From the NCBI GenBank assembly GCA_905236295.1, contig CAJOQF010000150.1, positions 1-11,421 on the forward strand: a DNA stretch of 11,421 nt. The letters are read 5' to 3'. This DNA comes from an uncultured Eubacterium sp. (GTDB lineage: Bacteria; Bacillota; Clostridia; Lachnospirales; Lachnospiraceae). The first letter of the stretch is position 1; each line of letters starts with the position of its first letter. Of this stretch, positions 1 through 6,740 are shown in pieces. The notes beneath the pieces are model-generated. The model was given only the letters and a program-made list of their open reading frames with translations, did no database searches and was not told the DNA's origin. Both the position numbers and the translations under genes were made by a program.

Positions 1-50
1 CCATCCACATGGCAGACCGCCTCACGTTGTCTTTCACTTAAACTGATCAT
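1..50 (-). CDS. pcrA: UvrD/PcrA-type DNA helicase, first 17 codons only
   Basis: Only the N-terminal tip of this gene is in the window; it runs off the left edge. Reading from the ATG at 50-48 gives MISLSERQREAVCHVDG, which matches the start of PcrA/UvrD superfamily 1 helicases (L-x-x-x-Q-R-E-A-V-x-H-x-x-G, just before the Walker A region). PcrA is a 3'-5' DNA helicase in repair and replication-fork maintenance. The start ATG overlaps the yerC stop as ATGA (50-47), and a purine-rich AGAGGG lies about 8 bases upstream inside the end of yerC, so translation is probably coupled. yerC sits near pcrA in Bacillus as well, which supports the call. The Walker A motif is not in view, so the identification rests on 17 residues plus context. 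Confidence 0.72.
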   Translation of the reverse strand, partial: MISLSERQREAVCHVD

Positions 51-334
51 TTTGTAACCCTCTTCAGTATCAGGTCATAGCCACCCTTACCACCGGTCAG
101 AGTGCGATTTACCCTTCCGATAGTGGCGGTTGATGCTCCTGTTTTATCTGCTATATCAAGGTATGTATGTCCTTCCTTGAGCATGCCTGCCACCTCGAAA
201 CGCTGCGAAATGGCTCTCAGCTCATTTACCGTACATACATCATCAAAAAAATTACTGCATTCTTCCATAGTTTCAAGCGATAATACAGCCTCGTAAAATT
301 TGGCAATTTCATCGCTTATTCTGTCCTTTCCCAT
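47..334 (-). CDS. yerC: YerC/YecD family TrpR-like DNA-binding protein
   Basis: This is a 95-residue protein of the TrpR-related YerC/YecD family, small helix-turn-helix proteins with a Trp-repressor-like fold. The family pattern is clear: an N-terminal helix (about residues 8-30), then TVNELRAISQRFEVAGML (35-52), then the helix-turn-helix TYLDIADKTGASTATIGRVN (57-76), ending in a GGxGGY segment (81-86). A longer reading would begin at a TTG at 346, but the ATG at 334 is preferred because GAGGTG lies 4 bases upstream of it and the family normally starts near this point. Its stop overlaps the pcrA start by ATGA, so the pair is probably one operon. A well-formed promoter (368-396) precedes it. 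The regulated genes and the effector, if any, cannot be read from sequence. Confidence 0.9.
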   Translation of the reverse strand: MGKDRISDEIAKFYEAVLSLETMEECSNFFDDVCTVNELRAISQRFEVAGMLKEGHTYLDIADKTGASTATIGRVNRTLTGGKGGYDLILKRVTK

Positions 335-363
335 TTGACACCTCAAAACTTTATATTTATACT
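335..363 (+). promoter_or_regulatory. Strong sigma-A promoter of the nucleotidyltransferase gene
   Basis: TTGACA (335-340), a 17-base spacer and TATACT (358-363) match the housekeeping consensus almost perfectly. Transcription would begin near 370, leaving a leader of about 37 bases before the ATG at 407. The -35 box abuts the first base of the yerC start codon (334), so the promoter sits inside the yerC transcript leader. Confidence 0.8.
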
Positions 364-367
364 ACTC

Positions 368-396
368 ATTATAACTTTTAGTTTTATTAAAGTAAA
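368..396 (-). promoter_or_regulatory. Sigma-A promoter of the yerC-pcrA operon
   Basis: On the minus strand TTTACT (396-391), a 17-base spacer and a perfect TATAAT (373-368) form a good housekeeping promoter. Transcription would begin near 361, about 27 bases ahead of the yerC ATG. The -10 box covers the predicted start of the opposing transcript (about 370), and the whole promoter lies inside the leader of the nucleotidyltransferase mRNA. Confidence 0.72.
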
Positions 397-406
397 GGAG
401 ATAAAT

Positions 407-1324
407 ATGAACGAGCCGATTTTAGTTATCCTCGCTGCGGGAATGGGCAGCCGCTACGGCAAATTAAAACAGCTTGACAATATCGGAGTTTGCGGCGAAA
501 CCATCATGGAGTTTTCCATGTTTGATGCATATGAGGCAGGCTTTAGACGTATTGTTTTTATAATAAAAAGAGAATTCGAGGAAGAATTCCGCCAAAAGAT
601 TGGCGATAAAGTGGCGGATCTATTTGAGATAACCTACGCATTTCAGGATTTAAATGACCTTCCGGAGGGATTTGCGGTTCCCGAAGGCAGACAAAAGCCG
701 TGGGGCACATCACATGCGCTCTACTCCGCAAGAGATTACCTGAATTCTCCGTTTGCCGTTATAAACGCCGACGATTACTACGGAAAATCCGCATTCAAAC
801 TTGTATATGATTTCCTGAAAGAGGCAAGATCCGACTCAACCTACTGCATGATCGGATACAAGCTCAAAAACACCACCACGAAGTACGGAAGTGTAAATCG
901 CGGTGTGTGCAATATTGACAACAAAGGTCACCTCATCCGTATAGACGAATCCACCGGCATAGAGGAGGCAGATAAAGGCTGGTTTATCCGCGACGAAAAC
1001 GGCAATCATATAAAGGATTTTACCGGCGAAGAGACCGTTTCCATGAACATGTTCGGATTCTATCCGTCCATAATTGACGAAATAAAAAGCGGATTCCCCT
1101 CATTCCTCGAAAAAGGACTTAAGGAAAATCCGTTAAAATGCGAATATTTTATCCCGAATATTGTAACTGATATGATCACCGAAAAAAAGATCAATGTCGA
1201 GATCATAGAATCTCAGGACAAGTGGTACGGCGTCACCTACAAGGCAGATAAACCCCATATCGTGGATGCTCTTACAAAGCTTACCAAAGACGGTGGCTAC
1301 CCGACTCCTCTCTGGAAAGCCTAA
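407..1324 (+). CDS. Sugar-nucleotide-type nucleotidyltransferase (NTP_transferase fold)
   Basis: This 305-residue cytosolic enzyme has the nucleotidyltransferase fold that joins NTP to a sugar (or choline) phosphate and releases pyrophosphate. Visible motifs are the nucleotide-binding LAAGMGSRYGKLKQL (residues 9-23), PWGTSHAL (98-105) and the metal-binding NADDYYG (120-126). The frame is open back to 335, but the ATG at 407 is chosen because AAAGGAG (394-400) lies 6 bases upstream and because LAAGMGSRYG should fall close to the N-terminus. It is the only plus-strand gene here. It has its own strong promoter, and its stop codon overlaps that of the converging flhB-like gene. The substrate cannot be assigned: no kinase, choline or capsule gene is adjacent in view. 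Length suits a stand-alone nucleotidyltransferase without a C-terminal left-handed beta-helix. Confidence 0.85.
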   Translation: MNEPILVILAAGMGSRYGKLKQLDNIGVCGETIMEFSMFDAYEAGFRRIVFIIKREFEEEFRQKIGDKVADLFEITYAFQDLNDLPEGFAVPEGRQKPWGTSHALYSARDYLNSPFAVINADDYYGKSAFKLVYDFLKEARSDSTYCMIGYKLKNTTTKYGSVNRGVCNIDNKGHLIRIDESTGIEEADKGWFIRDENGNHIKDFTGEETVSMNMFGFYPSIIDEIKSGFPSFLEKGLKENPLKCEYFIPNIVTDMITEKKINVEIIESQDKWYGVTYKADKPHIVDALTKLTKDGGYPTPLWKA

Positions 1325-1346
1325 AGCTTCTTTCTGAGGCTTTCCA
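1313..1346. repeat. 10-bp perfect inverted repeat over converging stop codons
   Basis: TGGAAAGCCT (1313-1322) and AGGCTTTCCA (1337-1346) are exact reverse complements separated by 14 bases. The nucleotidyltransferase stop (1322-1324) and the flhB-like stop (1323-1321) lie at the inner edge of the left arm. Either transcript could form the hairpin at its 3' end. Neither strand has a U-run after it, so it is not a standard intrinsic terminator, though it could act as a bidirectional 3'-end or stability element. Confidence 0.6.
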
Positions 1347-1608
1347 TATCACTGACAAAGACAAGGATTTCGGCAACGACCGAATAAAGCTCCGGCGGGA
1401 TCATGTCCCCAATCTCAAGGTGTGACAGGGTCTCCGCCAGTTTATCGTCTTTGTAGAGCGGAACGTTTGCCTCCTTGCCCTTTTCAATTATCTTCTCAGC
1501 CAGCTGTCCCTTTCCGGTCGCCAGTATCTTAGGCGCTTCCTCTCCCGGATTATACTGTAGGGCAACGGCTGTTTTGTTTTTATCGACGTTCTTGTTATCC
1601 CCTGCCAT
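1321..1608 (-). CDS. ylqH: FlhB C-terminal-domain-like protein (YlqH/FlhX type)
   Basis: This 95-residue soluble protein corresponds to the cytoplasmic C-terminal half of FlhB/YscU export-switch proteins without the membrane domain. After about 12 polar residues it reads AVALQYNPGEEAPKILATGKG (13-33, key pattern AVAL-Y-P), then IPPELYSVVAEILVFV (70-85), both typical of the domain that follows the FlhB self-cleavage site. The NPTH cleavage motif itself is absent; the chain begins just past where cleavage would occur. In B. subtilis the equivalent ylqH lies behind rnhB and ylqG, as here. The gene starts 5 bases after the FliK-like stop, with AAGG and AGGG upstream, so it is the last cistron of the unit. 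It may interact with an export apparatus or with its FliK-like neighbour, but no function is established. Confidence 0.85.
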   Translation of the reverse strand: MAGDNKNVDKNKTAVALQYNPGEEAPKILATGKGQLAEKIIEKGKEANVPLYKDDKLAETLSHLEIGDMIPPELYSVVAEILVFVSDMESLRKKL

Positions 1609-1613
1609 AATCC

Positions 1614-3629
1614 CTATGCCTTCACATCAAATGAATATCTCTTTAAAGTATCTCCCCGATCTTCTCTCATAAGAAAATCTTTGACAAAATCTTGTTCTTT
1701 TACATTGTTGTCAACGCTTAATTCGACCTTATATCCCAACTTTACCAGTCTGTCATTGAGCTTTCCGATATTGTTTTTCATAAGGTTGAACGAAATGTCA
1801 TCGGACATGGTAAACTGCGCATTGACGTCGCGTCCCCTCATCTTCACATATATGTCGGTAGTTCCGAGATGCTCCAGATCGAGATGAAGCATGCATGACA
1901 AGTCTCCCTCGTGGTTTGCCAACGACTTCTTGTTTGTATAGACAAAGAGCTCTCCGTTTGCCTTCTGACCTGAAAGAGAAAGCGGAATCTGCACATAATT
2001 GTAAATCTGATTTATCTCATACATCATACTGATGTTGTCGAGGGTTGAGTTTGCAGCTTTTACCGCATTGTTGAGTGCCGGAGAAGCGGCATCCTTAAAG
2101 GCCTGTGACAGTCTCTCCATCTCGGTGGCAAGCTCTTTATAGAACTTGTCGATAGTCCCGTCTTTTCCCACGCTCTCCGGAGTGAGTGTCCATTTATTTA
2201 AGAATGCTTCCTTCATGATATTTTGAAACTCTTTTCCGGTAAACAGATCTTTAAGCTTTGCGCTTACAGATTCGGATAAGCCCTCCTCAAGAACGGATGA
2301 CTCGGTATATTCACTGAGCATCTGTCCGAGAATATTTCTGGCTTTCTCGGCAAATGACGCGGCATCCTGACCGCCGCTCTTTGTCAGCTCCTCCGCCGCC
2401 GCATTTAAAAGCGCTGTCTGTTCCTCGGTAAGACTTCCCGAGGCCGCAAATCTCAAAGCGTCCTCCCCGAGTATTCCGCTCTCCAAAGCTGCGATGGCAG
2501 TCTGTGAAAGCCCGCTTGACTGTGTCAGTATATTGGTTGTCTTTCCGCTGAGATCTATCGTATTTAAAAACGACTCGAGCTCCTGCATAAACTCCTTAGG
2601 CGTAAGCTCGGAATTAAGAGATGCACTCTGAAACGTGCCGTTTTCATTGGTGGTGGTCTCAAGCTTAAAAAGACCTGTGTTTAATCCTCCCTCGCTGTTT
2701 GAGAGAAGCGAAATAAGCTTGTCATTCAATGAGGTTATCGCCTTCTCCGAGAGAAGGGAGCCGATTCCCGGATCTGTGGCTTGTGACTGTTTGCCGAGCT
2801 CTGCAAAAAGCTGCTCATCCTCGGGTGAAAGAGTGTTTATCTCTCCCTGTGGAGTTACAGTGCCCGGCTCTATAGCGCCCGGAACCCAGTTTGTGGCTGT
2901 CTGCGACTGAGCGGAAGAGATAACATTTCCTTCGGTTCCCTTCCCGAGCAGGGCTACCAACATCTTGTTTGCCGAGATAAGCTCCGCCGCTCCCTCATTT
3001 TCAGAAATCCATGTGCCGAGACCGTCTGTTATCTCGCTCATGGTATTTAAAAGAGAATTCTCATTATTCTTGTAATTTGTAAACTGTGTGATGTTTGCCT
3101 CATCTATGGTGAGTCCAAGCTTTGACATCTGAACCAGTGTCTGCACATCACTTCCGGAATTGCCGGCTATGACCCTTGCCATCTGGGTCAGAGAATTGCG
3201 GTCTATTGAAAGACCCTCCTGCATCATCTGGTCAACCATCTTGATATAGTCGCCGTTCGTGGAAAGTCCCGCACTCTGAAGAGCCTGATAGAGAATGGGA
3301 TTCATAGGGTTGCCGTTTACGGTAAACGGTCGTATTGCAATAGTCTGTCCGTCATTTGATTTGACCTGAAAGAACATACTCTGCCCCTCTTTGAGGCTGA
3401 TCCCCGATCTCTGATCGATATTTGCCCGAAGCGTAGATCCGTTTACGAGCTTTATTGTAACCTGACTGCCCTTAATGTTGCTAATGTTGCCCTCGAAGAC
3501 CTGCCCCTTTGTAAGCTCGCTTATATTTGAGGCAACCTTCTGGACATTCGCATTTCGAACCGCTGTCGGTGCGGTTGACATTGTGGACTGTCCCGCCTGA
3601 TAATTATCCAGCTTTGTGGTGACATTCAT
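1614..3629 (-). CDS. ylqG: FliK-like flagellar hook-length control protein (YlqG type)
   Basis: This 671-residue protein resembles FliK/hook-length proteins. Its N-terminus is S/T/A/N-rich (MNVTTKLDNYQAGQSTMST), followed by a small beta-rich segment (about 38-105) with VFEGNISNIKGSQVTIKLVNG. A long helical, low-complexity linker follows, rich in Ser, Glu, Leu and Asn (about 110-540). The C-terminus (about 545-645) looks like the Flg_hook domain: ELFVYTNKK, then alternating hydrophobic strands with LDLEHLGTTDIYVKMRGRD and a final LVKLGYKVELSV. In flagella this C-terminal domain touches FlhB to switch export specificity. Here the next gene is an FlhB C-domain homologue, which fits a paired role. 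The start ATG (3629) overlaps the rnhB stop as ATGA, with AGGGGGA 6 bases upstream. In B. subtilis the gene between rnhB and ylqH is ylqG. A true hook role is not shown, as no hook or basal-body gene is in view. Confidence 0.75.
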   Translation of the reverse strand: MNVTTKLDNYQAGQSTMSTAPTAVRNANVQKVASNISELTKGQVFEGNISNIKGSQVTIKLVNGSTLRANIDQRSGISLKEGQSMFFQVKSNDGQTIAIRPFTVNGNPMNPILYQALQSAGLSTNGDYIKMVDQMMQEGLSIDRNSLTQMARVIAGNSGSDVQTLVQMSKLGLTIDEANITQFTNYKNNENSLLNTMSEITDGLGTWISENEGAAELISANKMLVALLGKGTEGNVISSAQSQTATNWVPGAIEPGTVTPQGEINTLSPEDEQLFAELGKQSQATDPGIGSLLSEKAITSLNDKLISLLSNSEGGLNTGLFKLETTTNENGTFQSASLNSELTPKEFMQELESFLNTIDLSGKTTNILTQSSGLSQTAIAALESGILGEDALRFAASGSLTEEQTALLNAAAEELTKSGGQDAASFAEKARNILGQMLSEYTESSVLEEGLSESVSAKLKDLFTGKEFQNIMKEAFLNKWTLTPESVGKDGTIDKFYKELATEMERLSQAFKDAASPALNNAVKAANSTLDNISMMYEINQIYNYVQIPLSLSGQKANGELFVYTNKKSLANHEGDLSCMLHLDLEHLGTTDIYVKMRGRDVNAQFTMSDDISFNLMKNNIGKLNDRLVKLGYKVELSVDNNVKEQDFVKDFLMREDRGDTLKRYSFDVKA

Positions 3630-4387
3630 AGTATTCCCCCTATGAAGGACTCTCTGTGGATAGGACTCTTTCCAAGCTTCTTTAAGCCCTCAATATGCTC
3701 TGCCGTTCCATAACCCTTGTTGTTTGCAAAACCATATCCGGGAAGAAGCTTTTCATATTCCTCCATCAATCTGTCTCTGGTAACTTTTGCAATTATACTT
3801 GCCGCGGCGATAGATATGCTCTTTGCGTCTCCCTTTATGATCGGAACCTGCTCTATATCAACACCCGGTATCGTAACTGCATCATTTAATAATATATCGG
3901 GTTTTACATCCAGTTTGCTTATAGCCTCCCTCATGGCTTCATATGTGGCGTTTAGAATGTTTATCTCGTCTATCCTTTTGTGTGAAGCCATGCCAATTCC
4001 GACGCTAACAGCCTTTTCCATAATCTCGTCGTACAGTTCTTCTCTCTTCTTGGCGGAAAGCTTTTTGGAATCATTTACATAGAGTATCTCACAATCCTTC
4101 GGCAGGATTACCGCGCACGCACAAACAGGGCCTGCAAGAGGACCTCTGCCCACCTCGTCTATGCCACAGACATATCCCCTGGATCCGTACTCTCTTTCAT
4201 ACTTTCGCATCTCATGGATACGTCTTTTCTCATTCTCAATCTTCTCTGTCTTTTTTATCGCGGAGGCGACGAGTTTTCGTACTCCCTGGCGGCTGTCCGT
4301 GCTAAATCCTTCTATCAGTCGAAGCAAACCTGCCTCATCCGCCTCGGAAAACATTTTTTTGATCTCGCCTATCTTTAACTCTTCCAC
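3626..4387 (-). CDS. rnhB: Ribonuclease HII
   Basis: RNase HII (253 residues) cuts the RNA strand of RNA/DNA hybrids and starts removal of single ribonucleotides from DNA. The signature GIDEVGRGPLAGPV begins at residue 75 and supplies Asp77 and Glu78. Asp169 in LLNDA and Asp187 in KGDAKS complete the usual D-E-D-D metal site. SIAAASIIAKVTRDRLM (192-208) and GFANNKGYGTAEH (219-231) are also family hallmarks. The first 70 residues form the extra N-terminal domain found in Bacillus-type RNase HII, so length is normal. Translation starts at a GTG (4387-4385) with AGGAG 7 bases upstream; the stop codon of the CPBP gene is embedded in that site. Its own stop overlaps the next start as ATGA. Confidence 0.96.
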   Translation of the reverse strand: MEELKIGEIKKMFSEADEAGLLRLIEGFSTDSRQGVRKLVASAIKKTEKIENEKRRIHEMRKYEREYGSRGYVCGIDEVGRGPLAGPVCACAVILPKDCEILYVNDSKKLSAKKREELYDEIMEKAVSVGIGMASHKRIDEINILNATYEAMREAISKLDVKPDILLNDAVTIPGVDIEQVPIIKGDAKSISIAAASIIAKVTRDRLMEEYEKLLPGYGFANNKGYGTAEHIEGLKKLGKSPIHRESFIGGIL

Positions 4388-4397
4388 TGATACTCTC

Positions 4398-5267
4398 CTA
4401 ACTGTTCTGATCCCTCATAGCCATATCAGGATCATTCTTTCTACCTCGGACAAACAATAGCAAGACCACAGCTGCCACCGCGAAGATCACGATTCCATCG
4501 ATCAATAGATTCAGATGGCTAGTGCTTATCCGTTGATAATATGGCGCAAATGTCCTGATAATGGATGCCCCGTTTGCCACCATATGGATGATAATGGGAA
4601 CTATCAGCCTGCCGGAATATTCATATGCCAGAGCAAGCAGTATTCCGACCGCAAACGCGTAGATAAACTGATATGCGTTCATGTGTGCAAAGCCAAAACA
4701 AGCTGCTGAAAATACAGCTGATAAGATCACTGCACTCTTTTTCTTGAGCCTTGATGCAAAGATTGTTCTGAATCCCGCGTAAAAAATCGATCTGAATACG
4801 AGCTCCTCGCATATCGGTGCGACAGCCACAGAAGACAGGGCTATCTCCCATATGCTTCCCTCAAAAAGAATCTTTGAGATCTTCGTGAATGCATCATCTT
4901 TCACATAGGACGTCATTATTTCCAATAGTGAATTTAACGCCATGGAAATAAGTACAACAAATACAATAAGAAGCACTATATTCTTAGTGCTTCTTATTAT
5001 TCTTATTCCACGCGTCGCAAATGATCTGTCGATCGTACCTGCGCCCAAAAATGAATTCCACGCAATCAATACGATAATGCTGATCGCTCCGCCTATACTT
5101 GACAGTAATGTATATGAAGCATCGGGCCAGATAAACTTTGCTACAACAACAGCCCCACCTGCTACCACATTGTACAACACGAACGCTATTACAGCGAATC
5201 CAATTATTGCGGCTACACGCTTTTTGGTCATAGTCTGCATCCCCGGGTAGTTATTATGCGAAAGCAT
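4398..5267 (-). CDS. CPBP-family intramembrane metalloprotease
   Basis: This is a multi-pass membrane protein of the CPBP/Abi (CAAX protease and bacteriocin-processing enzyme) family. With the start chosen here it has 289 residues. The three catalytic motifs are present: EELVFR (Glu154, Glu155, Arg159), FGFAHMN (His195) and IIIHMVANGAS (His228, Asn232). Several hydrophobic segments surround them, beginning with AAIIGFAVIAFVLYNVVAGG near the N-terminus. Three starts compete. The ATG at 5291 has no ribosome binding site. The ATG at 5267 has GGTGGGGG 5 bases upstream and is preferred. The ATG at 5231 (MTKKRV) has a weaker GGGGA. With 5267 the gene overlaps the preceding 119-codon gene by 14 bases. 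It precedes rnhB by 10 bases. Substrate unknown; family members process peptides or scaffold membrane proteins. Confidence 0.88.
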   Translation of the reverse strand: MLSHNNYPGMQTMTKKRVAAIIGFAVIAFVLYNVVAGGAVVVAKFIWPDASYTLLSSIGGAISIIVLIAWNSFLGAGTIDRSFATRGIRIIRSTKNIVLLIVFVVLISMALNSLLEIMTSYVKDDAFTKISKILFEGSIWEIALSSVAVAPICEELVFRSIFYAGFRTIFASRLKKKSAVILSAVFSAACFGFAHMNAYQFIYAFAVGILLALAYEYSGRLIVPIIIHMVANGASIIRTFAPYYQRISTSHLNLLIDGIVIFAVAAVVLLLFVRGRKNDPDMAMRDQNS

Positions 5268-5613
5268 CAAAACCCCCACCGAGACTTGCATAATTTAATG
5301 CTGCACTATTGGCATCATATCCTACAGTCGCACCACCAAAGCTGTCTGCCACTTTATTGAATGCAGCGCCTGCATCAATCGCTTCCTGACGATTGACTGC
5401 TGCCGCTTCCGGATTGTATGTGGCATTTGCATATCGAACCGGCGATGTCGCACCTATGCCGCCCATCGAGCCCGCACTGTCTGCGCGATTAACCGAGTCC
5501 TTGAACGCATCTGAAACTTCGGACTCATTTTTCACCTGATAATTCATCCTGTTTACCGCAGCGATCGGAGCCATGCTCTGATATGCGGAAATCGGTGAAA
5601 TACCAACGGCCAT
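5254..5613 (-). CDS. Small Ala/Gly/Ser-rich protein of unknown function
   Basis: I do not recognise this 119-residue protein. It is supported by an excellent ribosome binding site (AAAGGAGGTG, 7 bases before the ATG), an upstream promoter candidate and a position at the head of a close-packed operon. It begins MAVGISPISAYQSMAPIAA, has a polar middle (NESEVSDAFKDSVNRAD) and ends with a glycine-rich tail, SLGGGFDAFA. There is no hydrophobic signal segment and no cysteine. Its N-terminus resembles that of the 229-residue protein nearby (both G-I-S-x-I-x-x-Y), and such Ala/Ser-rich N-termini are seen in proteins exported by flagellar-type systems. That resemblance is weak evidence. Its stop lies inside the preferred start region of the CPBP gene, so the two are probably co-translated. 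Confidence 0.7.
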   Translation of the reverse strand: MAVGISPISAYQSMAPIAAVNRMNYQVKNESEVSDAFKDSVNRADSAGSMGGIGATSPVRYANATYNPEAAAVNRQEAIDAGAAFNKVADSFGGATVGYDANSAALNYASLGGGFDAFA

Positions 5614-5644
5614 ACAAACACCTCCTTTTTCTAATCTTCTTTTT

Positions 5645-5673
5645 ATACTATCACAATAATCTATTGCTCACAA
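5645..5673 (-). promoter_or_regulatory. Candidate promoter of the five-gene operon
   Basis: On the minus strand TTGTGA (5673-5668), 17 bases, then TAGTAT (5650-5645) gives a moderate sigma-A match, followed about 20 bases later by the strong ribosome binding site of the 119-residue gene. The spacer contains a small dyad, CAATA-3-TATTG (5654-5666), which could be an operator. The short 70-base gap after the amidase gene and the AT-rich context make chance matches possible. Confidence 0.45.
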
Positions 5674-5683
5674 GATTTTTTTG

Positions 5684-6733
5684 TTACTGCTTTTCAAGCC
5701 ATTTAAAGTAATTGTCTATTCCATTTGACATGCCCACTACCATCTTTTTCTGGAAATCGGAATCTGCCATTTTCAGATCCTCTTCGGTATTTGTCATAAA
5801 TCCCATCTCAAGAATAGTCACCGGTACCTGGCACCAGTTGATGCCGCTCATGCTATCGGTCTTCCACACTCCCCTGCTCTTTATGCCGGTTTTTTTTGTG
5901 TAATATTTTAATACCTTCTTAGAAAAATGGTAGCTTTCGCTGTACAGATCCTTATTCCATTTGTTTGATGATGTCTGGCATATCGTCATTGCTCCTGATG
6001 CTGAAGAACTGTCCGCTGCATCAGCGTGGAGTCTTATAAACGCATCCGCTTTCCAATTGTTTGCTTTTATTGCGCGCGTGCTGTTCGGAATATTGACATT
6101 ATGTTTTGTGCGGATCATCTTAACCTCGTAGCCTCGGCTTACAAGCTCCTTTTTAAGCTTCTTTGAAACCTTAAGCGTAAGCTGATACTCTGCAAGGTCA
6201 CTGGCTCTTCCGTATGTTCCGCCTGCAACCTTGTACTTCTTTTGGGAAGCTCCCGGACCTATCGGTTCCAGTTCAAGGTTTGCAGTTTTTTGATGTCCCG
6301 CATCTATCGCTACCAGATACTTACAGGTTTTAACTGTCTCCGTATCGGACCAGTCAGAATAAAGATTCTCGCCTCCATCCTTTCTGTAAGTACGAACTCT
6401 GACATAATATCTCCTGCCGCCCTCTAAAGATGAAATTTTCTTTGAAGCCTGTGTGTTGCTCTTTACGGTGACTGTCTTTGCACCGGTAAAATCTTTTTTC
6501 AGAGAATAATTGATCTGATATCCGTCTGCAAGTGTTACCGTTTTATATTTTACTGTGAATCCTTTTCTCTTCGCCGTAAGCGATTCTATGCTCGTTTCCC
6601 CAGGTTCTGTAGCTCCTACCGTCTCAACATCCCCGTTCGCTGAGCTTGCCGAAGCGCCATCACTCGCGCCAACACATCCGGGCATCACACACATTACAGT
6701 TGCAAGAAATATTGCGGTTATCTTCTTTTTCAC
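5684..6733 (-). CDS. N-acetylmuramoyl-L-alanine amidase (Amidase_3), probable lipoprotein
   Basis: This 349-residue exported enzyme should cleave the bond between N-acetylmuramic acid and L-alanine in peptidoglycan. A signal peptide (KKKITAIFLATVMCVMPGC) ends in a degenerate lipobox with Cys20 as the likely lipidated residue. A Ser/Ala/Glu-rich linker follows, then a fibronectin type III-like domain (about 48-135; GYQINYSL, RRYYVRVRTYR, YSDWSD). The Amidase_3 domain spans about 138-345. Zinc ligands are visible: His147 in AIDAGHQ, Glu182 in DLAEYQL and His236 in FIRLHADA; the catalytic Glu309 is in ILEMGFMTNTEED. Translation starts at a GTG (6733-6731) with GGAAGG about 11 bases upstream, inside the end of the previous gene. 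That gene ends 7 bases earlier, so both share a transcript. It could act in cell separation or in opening the wall for an envelope structure. Confidence 0.92.
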   Translation of the reverse strand: MKKKITAIFLATVMCVMPGCVGASDGASASSANGDVETVGATEPGETSIESLTAKRKGFTVKYKTVTLADGYQINYSLKKDFTGAKTVTVKSNTQASKKISSLEGGRRYYVRVRTYRKDGGENLYSDWSDTETVKTCKYLVAIDAGHQKTANLELEPIGPGASQKKYKVAGGTYGRASDLAEYQLTLKVSKKLKKELVSRGYEVKMIRTKHNVNIPNSTRAIKANNWKADAFIRLHADAADSSSASGAMTICQTSSNKWNKDLYSESYHFSKKVLKYYTKKTGIKSRGVWKTDSMSGINWCQVPVTILEMGFMTNTEEDLKMADSDFQKKMVVGMSNGIDNYFKWLEKQ

Positions 6734-6740
6734 TTTTGTT

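Noticed and set aside
335..346. TTG at 346 as the start of yerC
   Set aside because: The ATG at 334 has GAGGTG just upstream, and the TTG lies within that ribosome binding region.
3717..4082. 121-codon plus-strand open frame inside rnhB
   Set aside because: It lies wholly opposite the RNase HII catalytic core, and its product resembles no family I know.
4621..4851. 76-codon minus-strand frame inside the CPBP gene
   Set aside because: It is an out-of-frame shadow of the protease motif region, Cys/Arg-rich with no coherent domain.
5268..5291. Upstream ATG at 5291 as the start of the CPBP protease
   Set aside because: No purine-rich site precedes it and it would deepen the overlap with the 119-residue gene; the ATG at 5267 has GGTGGGGG at good spacing.
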